Shown: positions 1-8,516 of the stretch, in pieces
Position numbering within the stretch: position 1 is the stretch's first letter
How the letters are laid out: the number at the start of each line of letters is the position of its first letter
Assembly: GCF_000250635.1 (NCBI RefSeq)
Contig: NC_016940.1
Location: forward strand, 744,001-808,000
Origin: Saprospira grandis str. Lewin
GTDB lineage: Bacteria; Bacteroidota; Bacteroidia; Chitinophagales; Saprospiraceae
Direction: 5' to 3'
DNA: 64,000 nt
Program-made: the position numbers and the translations under genes
The notes under the pieces: model-generated
The model's database searches: none
Seen by the model: the letters and a program-made list of their open reading frames with translations, nothing else
Told to the model about the DNA's origin: nothing

Positions 1-1282
1 TACCCAAAACCTTGGGCAAATGCAAACGGCCCTTATATTCACCTTTGGCATCATATACCCGCAATTGGTTGCGTACATCTTTGATGTAGTTGGCCACAAA
101 CTGATCGCCTAGCATAATGACCGACTCTAGCGCTTCTTTTTGCTCGGGCAAAATAGAGCGCCAATTTTTCTCTTCGGCCTGCTTGAGGTCAATTTCTAGC
201 AATTGGTAATTGGGCGCTTTATAATTGGTCTTAAAATACAGGCGGCTACCCTTATTATTGACCAAGCTATAATCGTAGTCAAAATTACTGACCAAAACCT
301 CAATGCCCGCATCTTTCTGCTTAAGGTTTTTGTAATAAATTCCGTTGCCACTAGTGCTAGCCGTACTATAAATGAGGAGATAGTTTTCATCCTCGGTCAC
401 TTCTGGGCTAAAATTGTAATTCGGATGGCTTCTATCGGCAAAGATGAGTTCATCCTCTGCTTGTTTTTGGCCCAAACGGTGATAATATAGCTGATGAAAC
501 TCATTTTTGCGGCTATACTTATCCTCTGCTTCATTGGCATCATAGCGGCTATAGAAAAAGCCATTTTCAAACCAGCTCACATTGGAGTAGCGCACCCAAT
601 TGACCTCATCGGCCAATACTTTTTTAGTTTTTAGGTCCATCACCTTAATCGTTCGCCAATCGGAGCCCGACTTGCTGATAGCATAGGATAAATAGCGGCC
701 ATCTTTAGAAAACCAAAGGCCCATCAAAGAAACAGAACCATCTTTAGAGAGCGTATTGGGATCTAGGACCAATTCTTCTTTGAGGGGGCTCAAACTAGCT
801 GAGCGATAGAGCGGCGATTGATTTTGCAGGCCTGTATTTTTGGTATAATAATAATAGCCACCTTCCTTTCTGGGCGCCGAATAGCGGTTATAGTTCCAGA
901 TTTTTTCTAGGCGATCTTTTAGGGCTTCTCGGCCGGGTAGGGCATCTAGATAATTGCGGCTCAACTTTTCTTGTTTGGCCACCCAGGCTTCTACTTTGGG
1001 GTCAGTATCTTTTTCGAGCCAGCGATAAGGATCGGCTACTTTTTGGCCAAAATAGTCATCGCTTTGGTTGCCCTTTTCTGTTTTGGGATAAACCAGCTGC
1101 AATTTATCGGGATGAATCAGTTGTTCTGCTTCTGATGTTTTTGAAGCCGTTTCTGTTGTATTCTCTGTTGTTTCTTTTGTTTCTATGGGCTCAAAAGTCC
1201 GTTTAGGGGCGGAAGGCTGGCAAGCCTGCAGGCCCATGAGGCCCAAAACGGCTAGTGAAAGGGTTATTTTTTTGGCTTTCAT
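1..1282 (-). CDS. Prolyl oligopeptidase family (S9A) lipoprotein, 3' end outside window
   Basis: The reverse strand is open from an ATG at 1282 to the window edge, about 427 codons, so the C-terminal catalytic alpha/beta-hydrolase domain (Ser-Asp-His) is not visible. The N-terminus is a lipoprotein signal with lipobox LMGLQAC, followed by a Thr/Glu-rich linker. Then come features of the S9A N-terminal cap and seven-bladed propeller: the YPKTEK...DDYFGQKVADPYRWLE entry typical of prolyl oligopeptidases, the YNRYSAPRKEGGYYYY segment, and the blade motif WFSKDGRYLSYAISKSGSDW. Such enzymes cleave after proline in short peptides; a lipid anchor would place it in the periplasm or outer membrane. 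A hairpin terminator of the next gene lies just upstream. The family call is firm; activity cannot be judged without the missing half. Confidence 0.9.
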   Translation of the reverse strand, partial: MKAKKITLSLAVLGLMGLQACQPSAPKRTFEPIETKETTENTTETASKTSEAEQLIHPDKLQLVYPKTEKGNQSDDYFGQKVADPYRWLEKDTDPKVEAWVAKQEKLSRNYLDALPGREALKDRLEKIWNYNRYSAPRKEGGYYYYTKNTGLQNQSPLYRSASLSPLKEELVLDPNTLSKDGSVSLMGLWFSKDGRYLSYAISKSGSDWRTIKVMDLKTKKVLADEVNWVRYSNVSWFENGFFYSRYDANEAEDKYSRKNEFHQLYYHRLGQKQAEDELIFADRSHPNYNFSPEVTEDENYLLIYSTASTSGNGIYYKNLKQKDAGIEVLVSNFDYDYSLVNNKGSRLYFKTNYKAPNYQLLEIDLKQAEEKNWRSILPEQKEALESVIMLGDQFVANYIKDVRNQLRVYDAKGEYKGRLHLPKVLG

Positions 1283-1383
1283 TTTATCGGTTTTATGTAG
1301 GGAAACTGTTTTTGCTCAAATGTCTTTATAAGGTATAAAAATGCTGTTATTTTTTTGGCCTCTGGCTCGTTTTTTCTGCATTC

Positions 1384-1419
1384 AATAAAAAACCGATAGC
1401 AGCTTTATGCTACTATCGG
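1384..1419 (-). terminator. Intrinsic terminator of the DUF4332 gene
   Basis: An 11-bp stem (1393-1403 with 1409-1419, one mismatch) is followed on the minus strand by a T-rich run (TTTTTT at 1387-1392). It lies 28 bp beyond the stop of the gene at 1447-1860. Confidence 0.8.
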
Positions 1420-1446
1420 CTAATGATTATTTTGGGCCGGCTTGGC

Positions 1447-1860
1447 CTAATAGCTCATTTTAGGTTCTAACTCTTTGGCTTGAGCGATAAAATCTTCTAC
1501 TTGTTCTAGGCGGGGGACCGCTTTAGTGAGTTTTTTCTCGGCATTGACCTCGGCCATTTTTTGTTGTAGGTTTTCGGCCTTGCGGGTCCGTAATTCTTTG
1601 ATGGTATCTACGCCAGCGGCCTTGAGCAGTTCGGCAAATTGGCTAGCTACGCCTTTGATGCGGAACATATCGGCCATGCCGGCCCAGGCTAGAATGCGTT
1701 TTTTATCGATGCCTGACTTATCGGCTAGTTCTTGGCGGCCTTTGGGGGTACAGGCGGCCTCTAGTAGGCCTTCTACGGTGCTGATTCCCGCTTCGGCTAA
1801 TTTTTCTTGGTATTTAGGACCAATTCCTTCGATAGCAGATACTTTAGTTGCCATACTCAT
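1447..1860 (-). CDS. DUF4332 domain-containing protein (helix-hairpin-helix)
   Basis: This 137-residue protein has two helix-hairpin-helix-like units. The first is IEGIGPKYQEKLAEAGI near residues 10-26; the second is centred on IKGVASQFAELLKAAGV near residues 68-84. This matches DUF4332 proteins, small cytoplasmic HhH proteins of unknown role thought to bind nucleic acid. The C-terminal part is charged and helical. The start MSMATK was taken because it gives the usual spacing before the first HhH; MATK four bases downstream of the second Met codon is an alternative. It stands alone between the S9 peptidase and lpd, with its own terminator. No enzyme function is suggested. Confidence 0.85.
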   Translation of the reverse strand: MSMATKVSAIEGIGPKYQEKLAEAGISTVEGLLEAACTPKGRQELADKSGIDKKRILAWAGMADMFRIKGVASQFAELLKAAGVDTIKELRTRKAENLQQKMAEVNAEKKLTKAVPRLEQVEDFIAQAKELEPKMSY

Positions 1861-1919
1861 TGTAATTTGGAGATTATAAAATGATCGTCCCTAAAGCTAA
1901 GTTTTTTTGTTTAGGGCAC

Positions 1920-1952
1920 AAAAAAGCCACCCTCCTTTTTGAGGAGAGTGGC
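1920..1952 (-). terminator. Intrinsic terminator of lpd, displaced by a repeat
   Basis: The stem AGCCACcCTCCT/AGGAGAGTGGCT (one mismatch) at 1925-1952 is followed on the minus strand by TTTTT. It lies about 175 bp downstream of the lpd stop, with a structured repeat (1974-2116) between the stop codon and the terminator. Confidence 0.75.
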
Positions 1953-1973
1953 TATATCTTTAGCGCTCATTTT

Positions 1974-2116
1974 GGCGTCCTACAGGCCCGAAGGGCCGCA
2001 GGCCTAGCGATGTGCAAGGGTGGCCGTAGGCCAGACCGAAGCGCTTTAGCGCTGAAGGGCCGAGCGAACAGCGAGCCCTGGAACGTAGCGCCTGCCGAAG
2101 GCAGGAGGCCCCAAAA
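1974..2116 (+). repeat. Structured intergenic repeat, subtype A, copy 1
   Basis: It carries the conserved blocks CCTAGCGATGTG, GGCCAGACCGA, GGGCCGAGC..GCGAGC, CGTAGCGCC and AGGCCCCAAAA. The closing helix is GGCCT/AGGCC and the second long-range helix AGGG/CCCT. A 5' hairpin (TCCTACAGGCCC..GGGCC) precedes the core at 2001. The A-run end stops 11 bp before the lpd stop codon, which faces it on the other strand. Confidence 0.85.
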
Positions 2117-2127
2117 CAAGAACTATT

Positions 2128-3546
2128 TTATAGGTGAATGACTTCATCATAGGCGGCGGCGGCGGCTTCCATCACGGCCTCAGACATCGTGGGGTGAGGG
2201 TGAACAGTTTTGACCAGCTCCATGCCTGTAGTTTCTAGTTTGCGAACGGCTACCAGTTCGGCCACCATTTCGGTCACATTGGCGCCCACCATATGGCCAC
2301 CGAGCAACTCGCCATATTTTTTATCAAAAATTAGTTTGACAAAACCGGCATTATCGCCAGCGGCGCTTGCTTTTCCGGAAGCCGAGAAGGGGAACTTACC
2401 GATGCGCAGCTCGTAGCCAGAGGCTTTAGCTTGTTCCTCTGTCATGCCGACAGAAGCGACCTCGGGCCAGCAGTAGGTACAGGCTGGAATATTATTATAA
2501 TCGATCGCTTGAGGGGCGTGCTCAAACTTACCCTCTTTGTAGGCGATAGCTTCTACACAAGTGATTCCCTCAGCGCTAGCGACATGGGCCAAAGCCTGAG
2601 TTTCTAGTACATCGCCGATTGCATAAATGCCGGCAACATTGGTCGCATAGACCTCATTGACCTCGATATGGCCAGCTTTGGTTGTTTTAATGCCTAGATT
2701 GGCCAGACCGATATTTTCGGTATTGGGGCTTACGCCTACAGCAGAAAGGACCACATCAACGGTGACTTTTTCTACTTTTCCTGTTTTATTGTGTTGGATT
2801 TCCACCTCACAGCCTCCATTGGCCAAAGGAGTGACCTTTTGTACAGCGGCTTTGGTTTTAATCTTCATTTTGGCCTTTTTATAGACCTTAGTAATTTCCT
2901 TAGAGACATCTACATCTTCGCGGGGAAGGATATTATCTAGATACTCGACCACGGTAACTTGAGTGCCCATGCTATTGTAGAAATAGGCGAACTCCATACC
3001 GATAGCGCCAGAGCCCACCACCAACATACTTTTGGGTTGTTTGGCTAGGGTCATGGCCTCGCGGTAGCCAATTACGTGCTTACCATCGATGGGTAAATTG
3101 GGGAGCTGACGGGCGCGTGCACCAGTAGCCACAATAATATGTTTGGCCGAATAGGTTTTCTTTTGGCCATTTTCCTCGCTTACTTCTAGTTTTTTGCCGG
3201 GCAACAATTTGCCCTCGCCCATAAGGACCGTAATTTTATTCTTTTTCATCAAGAAATTGACGCCGCCGCTCATTTTTTGAGCTACGCCACGGCTGCGTTG
3301 CACTACAGCAGAGAAATCGCTTTTGGCCTCAGTTACCTGAATGCCATAATCAGCAGCATGCTGAATATAATTGAATACCTGTGCACTTTTGAGCAGTGCT
3401 TTAGTGGGAATACATCCCCAATTGAGACAAATACCACCAAGGGCTTCGCGTTCTACAACAGCTACTTTATACCCTAATTGAGAGGCCCGAATGGCCGTTA
3501 CGTATCCGCCAGGGCCGCTGCCCAAAACAATGATATCAAAATCCAT
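2128..3546 (-). CDS. lpd: Dihydrolipoyl dehydrogenase (E3)
   Basis: This 472-residue flavoprotein reoxidises dihydrolipoamide with NAD+ in pyruvate, 2-oxoglutarate or branched-chain 2-oxoacid dehydrogenase complexes in the cytoplasm. The FAD-binding glycine motif GSGPGGY is at residues 9-15. The redox disulfide is in GGICLNWGCIPT (Cys40, Cys45). The NAD Rossmann motif VGSGAIGMEFA lies near residue 177, and the C-terminal FAD motif YAIGDV near residue 310. The catalytic HPHPTMSE (His451, Glu456) is at the dimer interface. All key residues are present and the length is normal. A full Bacteroidetes promoter sits 50 bp upstream. It is transcribed alone: no E1 or E2 gene is adjacent. A structured repeat separates the stop codon from the terminator. 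Confidence 0.97.
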   Translation of the reverse strand: MDFDIIVLGSGPGGYVTAIRASQLGYKVAVVEREALGGICLNWGCIPTKALLKSAQVFNYIQHAADYGIQVTEAKSDFSAVVQRSRGVAQKMSGGVNFLMKKNKITVLMGEGKLLPGKKLEVSEENGQKKTYSAKHIIVATGARARQLPNLPIDGKHVIGYREAMTLAKQPKSMLVVGSGAIGMEFAYFYNSMGTQVTVVEYLDNILPREDVDVSKEITKVYKKAKMKIKTKAAVQKVTPLANGGCEVEIQHNKTGKVEKVTVDVVLSAVGVSPNTENIGLANLGIKTTKAGHIEVNEVYATNVAGIYAIGDVLETQALAHVASAEGITCVEAIAYKEGKFEHAPQAIDYNNIPACTYCWPEVASVGMTEEQAKASGYELRIGKFPFSASGKASAAGDNAGFVKLIFDKKYGELLGGHMVGANVTEMVAELVAVRKLETTGMELVKTVHPHPTMSEAVMEAAAAAYDEVIHL

Positions 3547-3593
3547 ATTGAAGCATAGTTTTAGTTAAACAGAAAGGATGATCTTTCTGGCAA

Positions 3594-3623
3594 CAAAGGT
3601 ACAGGTTTTAGTTTAAAAACAAA
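3594..3623 (-). promoter_or_regulatory. Bacteroidetes-type promoter of lpd
   Basis: On the minus strand, TTTG (3620-3623) is followed after 18 bp by TACCTTTG (3594-3601). This matches the Bacteroidetes -33 TTTG and -7 TAnnTTTG boxes. It lies about 50 bp upstream of the lpd ATG. Confidence 0.75.
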
Positions 3624-3658
3624 GCCTGTTTTAAGAAGAGCATAATTGTCTAGATGCC

Positions 3659-3666
3659 TACCTTTG
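3659..3666 (+). promoter_or_regulatory. Possible -7 box of the GrpB-family gene
   Basis: TACCTTTG matches the Bacteroidetes -7 consensus TAnnTTTG and lies 18 bp before the ATG at 3685, implying a very short leader. I see no good TTTG -33 box at the expected distance. Confidence 0.45.
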
Positions 3667-3684
3667 CATTTAAAACAATAGTCT

Positions 3685-4218
3685 ATGAACATCAGAACGA
3701 TTGAAGTTTGTCCTTATCGGGAGGACTGGCCCCAGGCCTTTGCCAAAGAAAAAGCGGCCATTTTGAGTGTTTTGCCCAAAAATATGCGGCTCCAAATTCA
3801 TCATATTGGGAGTACTTCTGTGCCTGGCCTATCGGCCAAACCCATTATTGATTTATTGATGGAAGTAGATAGCTTAGAAGAGCTAGACCAATTGGCCCCA
3901 AAGCTAGAACAGCTCGGTTATTTGGTTAAGGGGGAGTTTGGTATTCCGGGCCGCCGCTACTTCCAAAAGGGAGAAATAGAGCGAAGTCATCAGCTACATG
4001 CTTTTGAGTTCAACTCCTATGGGGCCAAGCGGCATTTGGCTTTTCGGGACTACCTGCGGCAGTTTGCGGAACATCGGCAGGCCTATGCGGCCATAAAACT
4101 GGAAGGCGCTCGTTTGTATCGCTTTGATCCAGCTGCTTATGTGGCCCATAAAAATGATTTTATTCAGCTACATGAGCAAAAAGCCTTGCTTTGGGCCGAG
4201 GCGCAGGAAAACAACTAG
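3685..4218 (+). CDS. GrpB/UPF0157 family protein (nucleotidyltransferase-like)
   Basis: This 177-residue protein contains the GrpB family signature HHIGSTSVPGLSAKPIIDLL near residues 39-58, which resembles a nucleotidyltransferase GS..D motif. It continues with the conserved segments EFGIPGRRYFQKG, HQLHAFEF and HLAFRDYLR. Family members are cytoplasmic, 160-190 residues long, and often have no assigned substrate; some are annotated as related to dephospho-CoA kinase C-terminal domains. The start ATG at 3685 gives the standard N-terminus IEVCPYREDWPQAF. It is a single plus-strand gene between two minus-strand genes and shares a bidirectional terminator with rnr. Confidence 0.9.
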   Translation: MNIRTIEVCPYREDWPQAFAKEKAAILSVLPKNMRLQIHHIGSTSVPGLSAKPIIDLLMEVDSLEELDQLAPKLEQLGYLVKGEFGIPGRRYFQKGEIERSHQLHAFEFNSYGAKRHLAFRDYLRQFAEHRQAYAAIKLEGARLYRFDPAAYVAHKNDFIQLHEQKALLWAEAQENN

Positions 4219-4231
4219 TTGATATAAGAAG

Positions 4232-4264
4232 AAAGCCGCCTACACAGTTGTGTAGGCGGCTTTT
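4232..4264. terminator. Bidirectional terminator between the GrpB gene and rnr
   Basis: A perfect 12-bp stem GCCGCCTACACA/TGTGTAGGCGGC (4235-4246 with 4249-4260) is flanked by AAA and TTTT. It can serve the plus gene ending at 4218 and the minus gene ending at 4285. Confidence 0.85.
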
Positions 4265-4284
4265 CTATGCTACTTAGCTTTGAT

Positions 4285-7245
4285 TTATGGCTTTTCTAGG
4301 GCCCAGGTCCAAGCTTCTTTTTTTGCTTTTTTGTTGTAGCTCGTGCTCAAGCTAGGGAAGAAAGCAAAACGTAGTTTTTTATTGGCTAGGGGCATATAGC
4401 CTCTAAAGATGCGGATTTCTCTTTTGCCAGAAGTTACGGTGAGTTCTTCTAGCTCTCGGATCAAGCCATTTTTGACCAAATAATTCTTTAGGCGAGCCGA
4501 GAAACAAAGCACTTGTTCGGCCTGCAAATAAGACATCCAGTCAAAGAAGAAGGCCTGGCAGCGCATGAGGTCTGCCGTGCTGATATTTGTTTCTTTATCG
4601 GTATAGAATGGACAATAAGCCGTATCCGTCAATTGGTCCAAAGAGAAGTTGGGAATATAAGCCTTTAGCTCGGGCATAATCTTGGCCCATTTCTCCTGAT
4701 CGATTTCGCCATCGGGGGCGGTCATTTGTGCGGGATACTCCTGCCCTTCTTCGGCTAGCCAAGCATATTGCAAAAGAACAGTTCCTTTGCGATGGATGGT
4801 AGAACTGGCTAGTTGATAGGTCCAATTGCGTTCTGCTTCTGCATGTTGCTGGCAGATATCGCTACTACCAAAGGTTTCGGCTAAGCGAACATAGAGCTCG
4901 TCTAAATCGGTACGGCGAACCGCTTCAATCTCGACCACCTCATTTTTGCCTTCTTCTAGTTTGGGGCGCAAATCTTCCTCGCTCAAGTTCAGTTCGGCAA
5001 TGGCCTCTTCTGCGCGGACCATTTGGAAATCCACCTGGCGTTTTTCCAGATTGGTGCTCGCTACCCGCACCCAAATGGGGTCTCCCATTTTGAAGCGCTC
5101 TGAAGAGGAGTGGATATGAAAACGGTCATCTTCTAGCACAAATTGATCATACATATTTTCAAAGCGGAGCATCCCTTCACAGAAATTCTCGTCTAGGGCG
5201 ACAAAAATACCGTATTCGGTCATGCCCGTGATATGGCCCTGAAAAACCTGGCCCAAACGGCCCTGTAAATATTCGGTTTGTTTGTACTTGATCGACTCCC
5301 TTTCGGCATCCATGGCATTACGCTCCTTTTTGGAGATATGTCCACAGATTTCTTCTAATTTCTCTGAGGTATAAGGCGGCTTTTCATTCATTAAGAAGTG
5401 CTGCAAATTTCTATGCACCAATACATCCGCATAACGGCGAATAGGTGAAGTGAAATGCGAGTAATCTTCAAAGCCAAGGCCGTAGTGTCCAATATTTTGG
5501 GTAGAATAAGCAGCCTTCGACATGGTGCGGATGCCCAACTGATGCAAGACCGCATGCTCGGGTTTGCCCTCAGCCGCTTTCAGCATCTTATTAAAGGCGC
5601 CAGCTACTTGCTCCACATCCTGAATCTTTAGGCGATAGCCCAATTGAGCGGCAAATTTTCCAAAACCATTGACCTTCTCCATATCGGGCAGATCGTGAAT
5701 ACGGTAAACAAAAGGAATCTCTTTGCCTCCATTGCGGTAGATATTCATAATCTTGGCCCCTACACGGCGGTTAGCCAATAGCATAAAGTCCTCGACCAAC
5801 ATATGCGCATCTTTGCGATGCTTGAGGTAAACATCTACGGGTTTGCCATCTTCATCTAGTTTGAAGCGTACTTCTGGCGACTCAAAACTGATGGCTCCTT
5901 TCTTAAAGCGAGCTTTGCGCAAAATATGCGCATAGCGATTGAGGATGCGCAGCTCTTGGCTGTAGGGTCCTTCTGCCCCATCCAAAATTTCTTGGGCCTC
6001 TTCATAGGCAAAGCGCTGGTCCGAATGGATAACCGTTTTGCCAAACCACTCTTCTACCACATGGCCTTTGGCGTTGAGCTCAAAAAGGGCCGAAAAAGTC
6101 AGTTTATCTTCATGTGGGCGCAAAGAGCAAACCCCATTAGATAGCTTTTCGGGGAGCATAGGTAAAACGCGATCGACCAGATAGACAGAGGTGGTCCGCT
6201 TGGCGGCTTCTTTATCTAATGGACTTCCCTTGGCCACATAATAAGTTACATCAGCAATGTGGATACCGATTCGATAATTGCCATTGTCCAGCATTTCTAC
6301 CGAAAGGGCATCATCAAAGTCCTTAGCTGTAGCGGGGTCAATCGTAAATGTAGGAATTTGGCGAAGATCTAGGCGCTTTTGGATTTCCGATTCGGGAATT
6401 TCCAGTGGAATAGCTTCTGATTCGGCCATAACTTCTTCTGGAAAATCGAGTTCGAAGCCTTGTTTAATCAGGATAGACTTCATTTCGATATCATTGCCGC
6501 CGGCTTTGCCCAAAACGGTTGTAATAACGCCCTTGGGGTTATCATTGCTATTGGGTTTGGGCCATTCGGTAATATGCACCACTACCTTATCATCACTTTG
6601 GCCCTCCATCAGGCTGTTGCGGTCCACAATAATATCCATAGGGACCGTATTTTCATCGGGAATGACGAAGCAAAAGCGCTTAGACACCACCAGCGTACCG
6701 ATAAAGGTTTCTCGGTTGCGTTTTAGGATCTTAATCACTCGGCCCTCGGGTTTCCCACGGCGAGAGAGGCGCCATTTTAGCTGCACCAAATCGCCTTTGA
6801 GGGCGCCTTCCAATGCCCCTTGAGGGACAAAAACATCTCGGTCCAGTTCTGCATCATCGGGAACAATATAGGCCGCGCCTGAGCGGGTGGGGTCTACCGT
6901 TCCGGTAGTCATTTGCCAGCCCGATCCTTTTTTGCGATTATCTCGGTTATTTCGTCCCGACTGTCCTTGGCCATTGCGGTCATTTTCCACCAATCGTTGT
7001 TGGTAAAAGCGGTCGATACGGTAGCGGTTGCCCCTAGCCAGCGGATAAATTACGCCTTCTTCTTTCAGGCTGTCTAGGGCCGACTGCACAGCATCTGAGC
7101 TATTGGCAATAGGTAATTTTCTAACAATATCTTTCACGCCCAGGCGGGCCTTATGGTCATTGATAAAAAGTTTAGCAATTTGGCTTTTCAGTTCTCCAGC
7201 GCTCAATTGCTTCTTGCGCTTCGATTTATTTTTTTTCTGTGCCAT
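4285..7245 (-). CDS. rnr: Ribonuclease R with an unusual C-terminal extension
   Basis: This is a 986-residue 3'-5' exoribonuclease that degrades structured RNA. An N-terminal winged-helix region spans residues 15-85, followed by cold-shock-like domains near 110-250. The RNB catalytic domain begins near 290 and has the metal-binding run TIDPATAKDFDDAL (residues 301-314), with FTSPIRRYADVLVHR further on. An S1 domain (GQVFQGHITGMTEYGIFVAL) lies at about 655-740. Family members are usually 700-820 residues. Here about 243 residues (744-986) follow S1, acidic at first, then rich in Trp, Tyr and Phe, ending in Lys-rich sequence. I do not recognise that part, and the frame is continuous, so it is a genuine extension or fusion rather than a neighbouring gene. 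Confidence 0.95.
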   Translation of the reverse strand: MAQKKNKSKRKKQLSAGELKSQIAKLFINDHKARLGVKDIVRKLPIANSSDAVQSALDSLKEEGVIYPLARGNRYRIDRFYQQRLVENDRNGQGQSGRNNRDNRKKGSGWQMTTGTVDPTRSGAAYIVPDDAELDRDVFVPQGALEGALKGDLVQLKWRLSRRGKPEGRVIKILKRNRETFIGTLVVSKRFCFVIPDENTVPMDIIVDRNSLMEGQSDDKVVVHITEWPKPNSNDNPKGVITTVLGKAGGNDIEMKSILIKQGFELDFPEEVMAESEAIPLEIPESEIQKRLDLRQIPTFTIDPATAKDFDDALSVEMLDNGNYRIGIHIADVTYYVAKGSPLDKEAAKRTTSVYLVDRVLPMLPEKLSNGVCSLRPHEDKLTFSALFELNAKGHVVEEWFGKTVIHSDQRFAYEEAQEILDGAEGPYSQELRILNRYAHILRKARFKKGAISFESPEVRFKLDEDGKPVDVYLKHRKDAHMLVEDFMLLANRRVGAKIMNIYRNGGKEIPFVYRIHDLPDMEKVNGFGKFAAQLGYRLKIQDVEQVAGAFNKMLKAAEGKPEHAVLHQLGIRTMSKAAYSTQNIGHYGLGFEDYSHFTSPIRRYADVLVHRNLQHFLMNEKPPYTSEKLEEICGHISKKERNAMDAERESIKYKQTEYLQGRLGQVFQGHITGMTEYGIFVALDENFCEGMLRFENMYDQFVLEDDRFHIHSSSERFKMGDPIWVRVASTNLEKRQVDFQMVRAEEAIAELNLSEEDLRPKLEEGKNEVVEIEAVRRTDLDELYVRLAETFGSSDICQQHAEAERNWTYQLASSTIHRKGTVLLQYAWLAEEGQEYPAQMTAPDGEIDQEKWAKIMPELKAYIPNFSLDQLTDTAYCPFYTDKETNISTADLMRCQAFFFDWMSYLQAEQVLCFSARLKNYLVKNGLIRELEELTVTSGKREIRIFRGYMPLANKKLRFAFFPSLSTSYNKKAKKEAWTWALEKP

Positions 7246-7431
7246 ATTTTTTTGTTTAGTGCTGCTCTTGGGGCCCTGGCGGGGCCATATTTAGAAAACA
7301 GAGCAGTTGGGCGGCCTGCCTTTGCAAGCCTATATTGATTAAATCGGGCTGCCTCAATTTTCGGAGGCCTTATACCCAGTTTATGCTAGTCTTTTTTTTG
7401 CGTTCTATTGGACTAGTCTTTTTATGATTGA

Positions 7432-7540
7432 TTTGGGGCTGCCCCTTCGCTTCGCTCGGCCCTGCAGCCCTTCGGGCTTTGGTCTGCCGCCTTTGGCGGC
7501 CCTGCTATCCATCCCTCAGCCGTTAGGCCCTGCGGGCCTT
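7432..7540 (-). repeat. Structured intergenic repeat, subtype B, copy 2 (deleted form)
   Basis: Read on the minus strand it has GGCTGAGGGATGG at the 5' side and GGGGCAGCCCC at the 3' side, with closing helix GGCTG/CAGCC. It lacks the GCGAGC...GACCC arm found in the other subtype B copies, so it is an internal deletion derivative. Its 3' end points towards the rnr start, about 190 bp away. Confidence 0.7.
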
Positions 7541-7662
7541 TTGGGGGCATTCGTTAAAAGCGCTTTAGCTTATTTTAAGTTCGTTGGGGGGGGATATTAT
7601 TTGGTTTAGGGGGGTGTTTTTGTCTTCTTTAGGGTTTGGGGCTAGGCGTCTGGGGTGGAATT

Positions 7663-7816
7663 GGCCCAGCGCTGCGGAGCGGGTGGCCCACAGGGCCAGA
7701 CCGAGTCCTTTTGCTGCAAAGCAGCAAAAGGCGAAGGGCCGAGCAGGCTTGCGAGCCCCGCAGCATAGCGGCGGCCGACCTAGGCGCAGCCTAGCCGGCC
7801 GCGGGCCCCAAAAAAA
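7663..7816 (+). repeat. Structured intergenic repeat, subtype A, copy 3 (divergent)
   Basis: The closing helix here is GGCCC/GGGCC, not GGCCT/AGGCC: both sides have changed. The second helix can form as GCGGG/CCCGC. The variable hairpins are enlarged, for example CCTTTTGCTGC paired with GCAGCAAAAGG. The A-run ends 11 bp before the stop codon of the minus-strand gene at 7827. Confidence 0.8.
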
Positions 7817-7826
7817 TTAAAAAAGA

Positions 7827-8381
7827 TTATACATCTTCTAGAATTTCTCCATCTAGGGTAATTTGCAAGCGTTTGCTCTGCGTAGTATTTTCTTTGAGCA
7901 ATTGGCCTTGGGCGTCGATATGGCCCTCTACTCTTTGGATGCTCCAATCTTTGGCGACGGTGCAGACCATTTGTTTGATGCCATCTTCTAGGTAAAGCGT
8001 TCCGGCCAAAATTTTATGATCAATAATGTGGCCAGCGAGTGAAAAAGTGGCTAAAAAGTAGGCGCTACCTTCCAAAGAAGCCTGCCAATAGACCAGGCCT
8101 AAGAACTTTTCGCTTTGGGCTAGGCAGAAGCAGGGCATAAATTCGGTAAACTCGTCTAGTTCTTCGCCATATTCCAGCACAAACTCGTACATCCAGGCTG
8201 CATTCAGGGGTTCATGTGCTTCTGAGATGAGCTTTTCGGTATCGGAGCTAATGCTTAGAGGAAGTTCTACGGGCGGAAAAAAGTTCAAAAAATCTTCAAA
8301 ACGCAGCTTTTCTTTCTTTTTGGGGATAATTGGGCCGGTTGTTCCTTGGAACCCCTCTTGATGTAAAAGCATTTTTTGCAT
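7827..8381 (-). CDS. Hypothetical protein
   Basis: I do not recognise this 184-residue protein. It has no signal peptide or membrane segment and looks soluble and acidic. The N-terminus is basic (IIPKKKEKLRFEDFLNFF). The centre has a helical acidic patch (EYGEELDEFTEF) and a CFCLAQ motif. The C-terminal half alternates hydrophobic and polar residues as beta strands would. The start at MQKM fits the open frame; Met4 is an alternative. It lies between a structured repeat and the ahcY terminator, and probably has its own promoter; an imperfect TAGCTTTA box is found about 45 bp upstream. It may be lineage-specific. No function is proposed. Confidence 0.65.
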   Translation of the reverse strand: MQKMLLHQEGFQGTTGPIIPKKKEKLRFEDFLNFFPPVELPLSISSDTEKLISEAHEPLNAAWMYEFVLEYGEELDEFTEFMPCFCLAQSEKFLGLVYWQASLEGSAYFLATFSLAGHIIDHKILAGTLYLEDGIKQMVCTVAKDWSIQRVEGHIDAQGQLLKENTTQSKRLQITLDGEILEDV

Positions 8382-8460
8382 CTAGGTACTATACGTTGTT
8401 TAGTGAATCGATTAAAGCTAAGGTTTTTTGTTGGCTTTTGCAAGGGCAAAGGGGCAACAA

Positions 8461-8492
8461 AAGAAAAGGTCACCGAAGGCATTCGGTGACCT
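8461..8492 (-). terminator. Intrinsic terminator of ahcY
   Basis: A perfect 11-bp stem AGGTCACCGAA/TTCGGTGACCT (8467-8477 with 8482-8492) is followed on the minus strand by TTTTCTTTT. It lies 25 bp beyond the ahcY stop. Confidence 0.85.
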
Positions 8493-8516
8493 CTTGGCCC
8501 AAAAGGGCGATATAAT

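Larger units (their letters stand above)
7246..7826. other. 581-bp intergenic region with two repeats
   Basis: No credible gene is seen. The region holds a short subtype B repeat (7432-7540, minus orientation) and a subtype A repeat (7663-7816, plus orientation). The 7246-7431 part is T-rich on the plus strand and presumably contains the rnr promoter, but I could not find a clear TAnnTTTG box. Confidence 0.6.

Noticed and set aside
203-490. Plus-strand gene near the left edge
   Set aside because: It lies antisense to the S9 peptidase, whose protein sequence matches a family.
1881-2141. Small plus-strand gene of 86 codons
   Set aside because: It runs through a terminator and a structured repeat and has no family features.
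4595-4825. Separate small gene inside the rnr C-terminal part
   Set aside because: It is in another frame with no features; the rnr frame itself is continuous.
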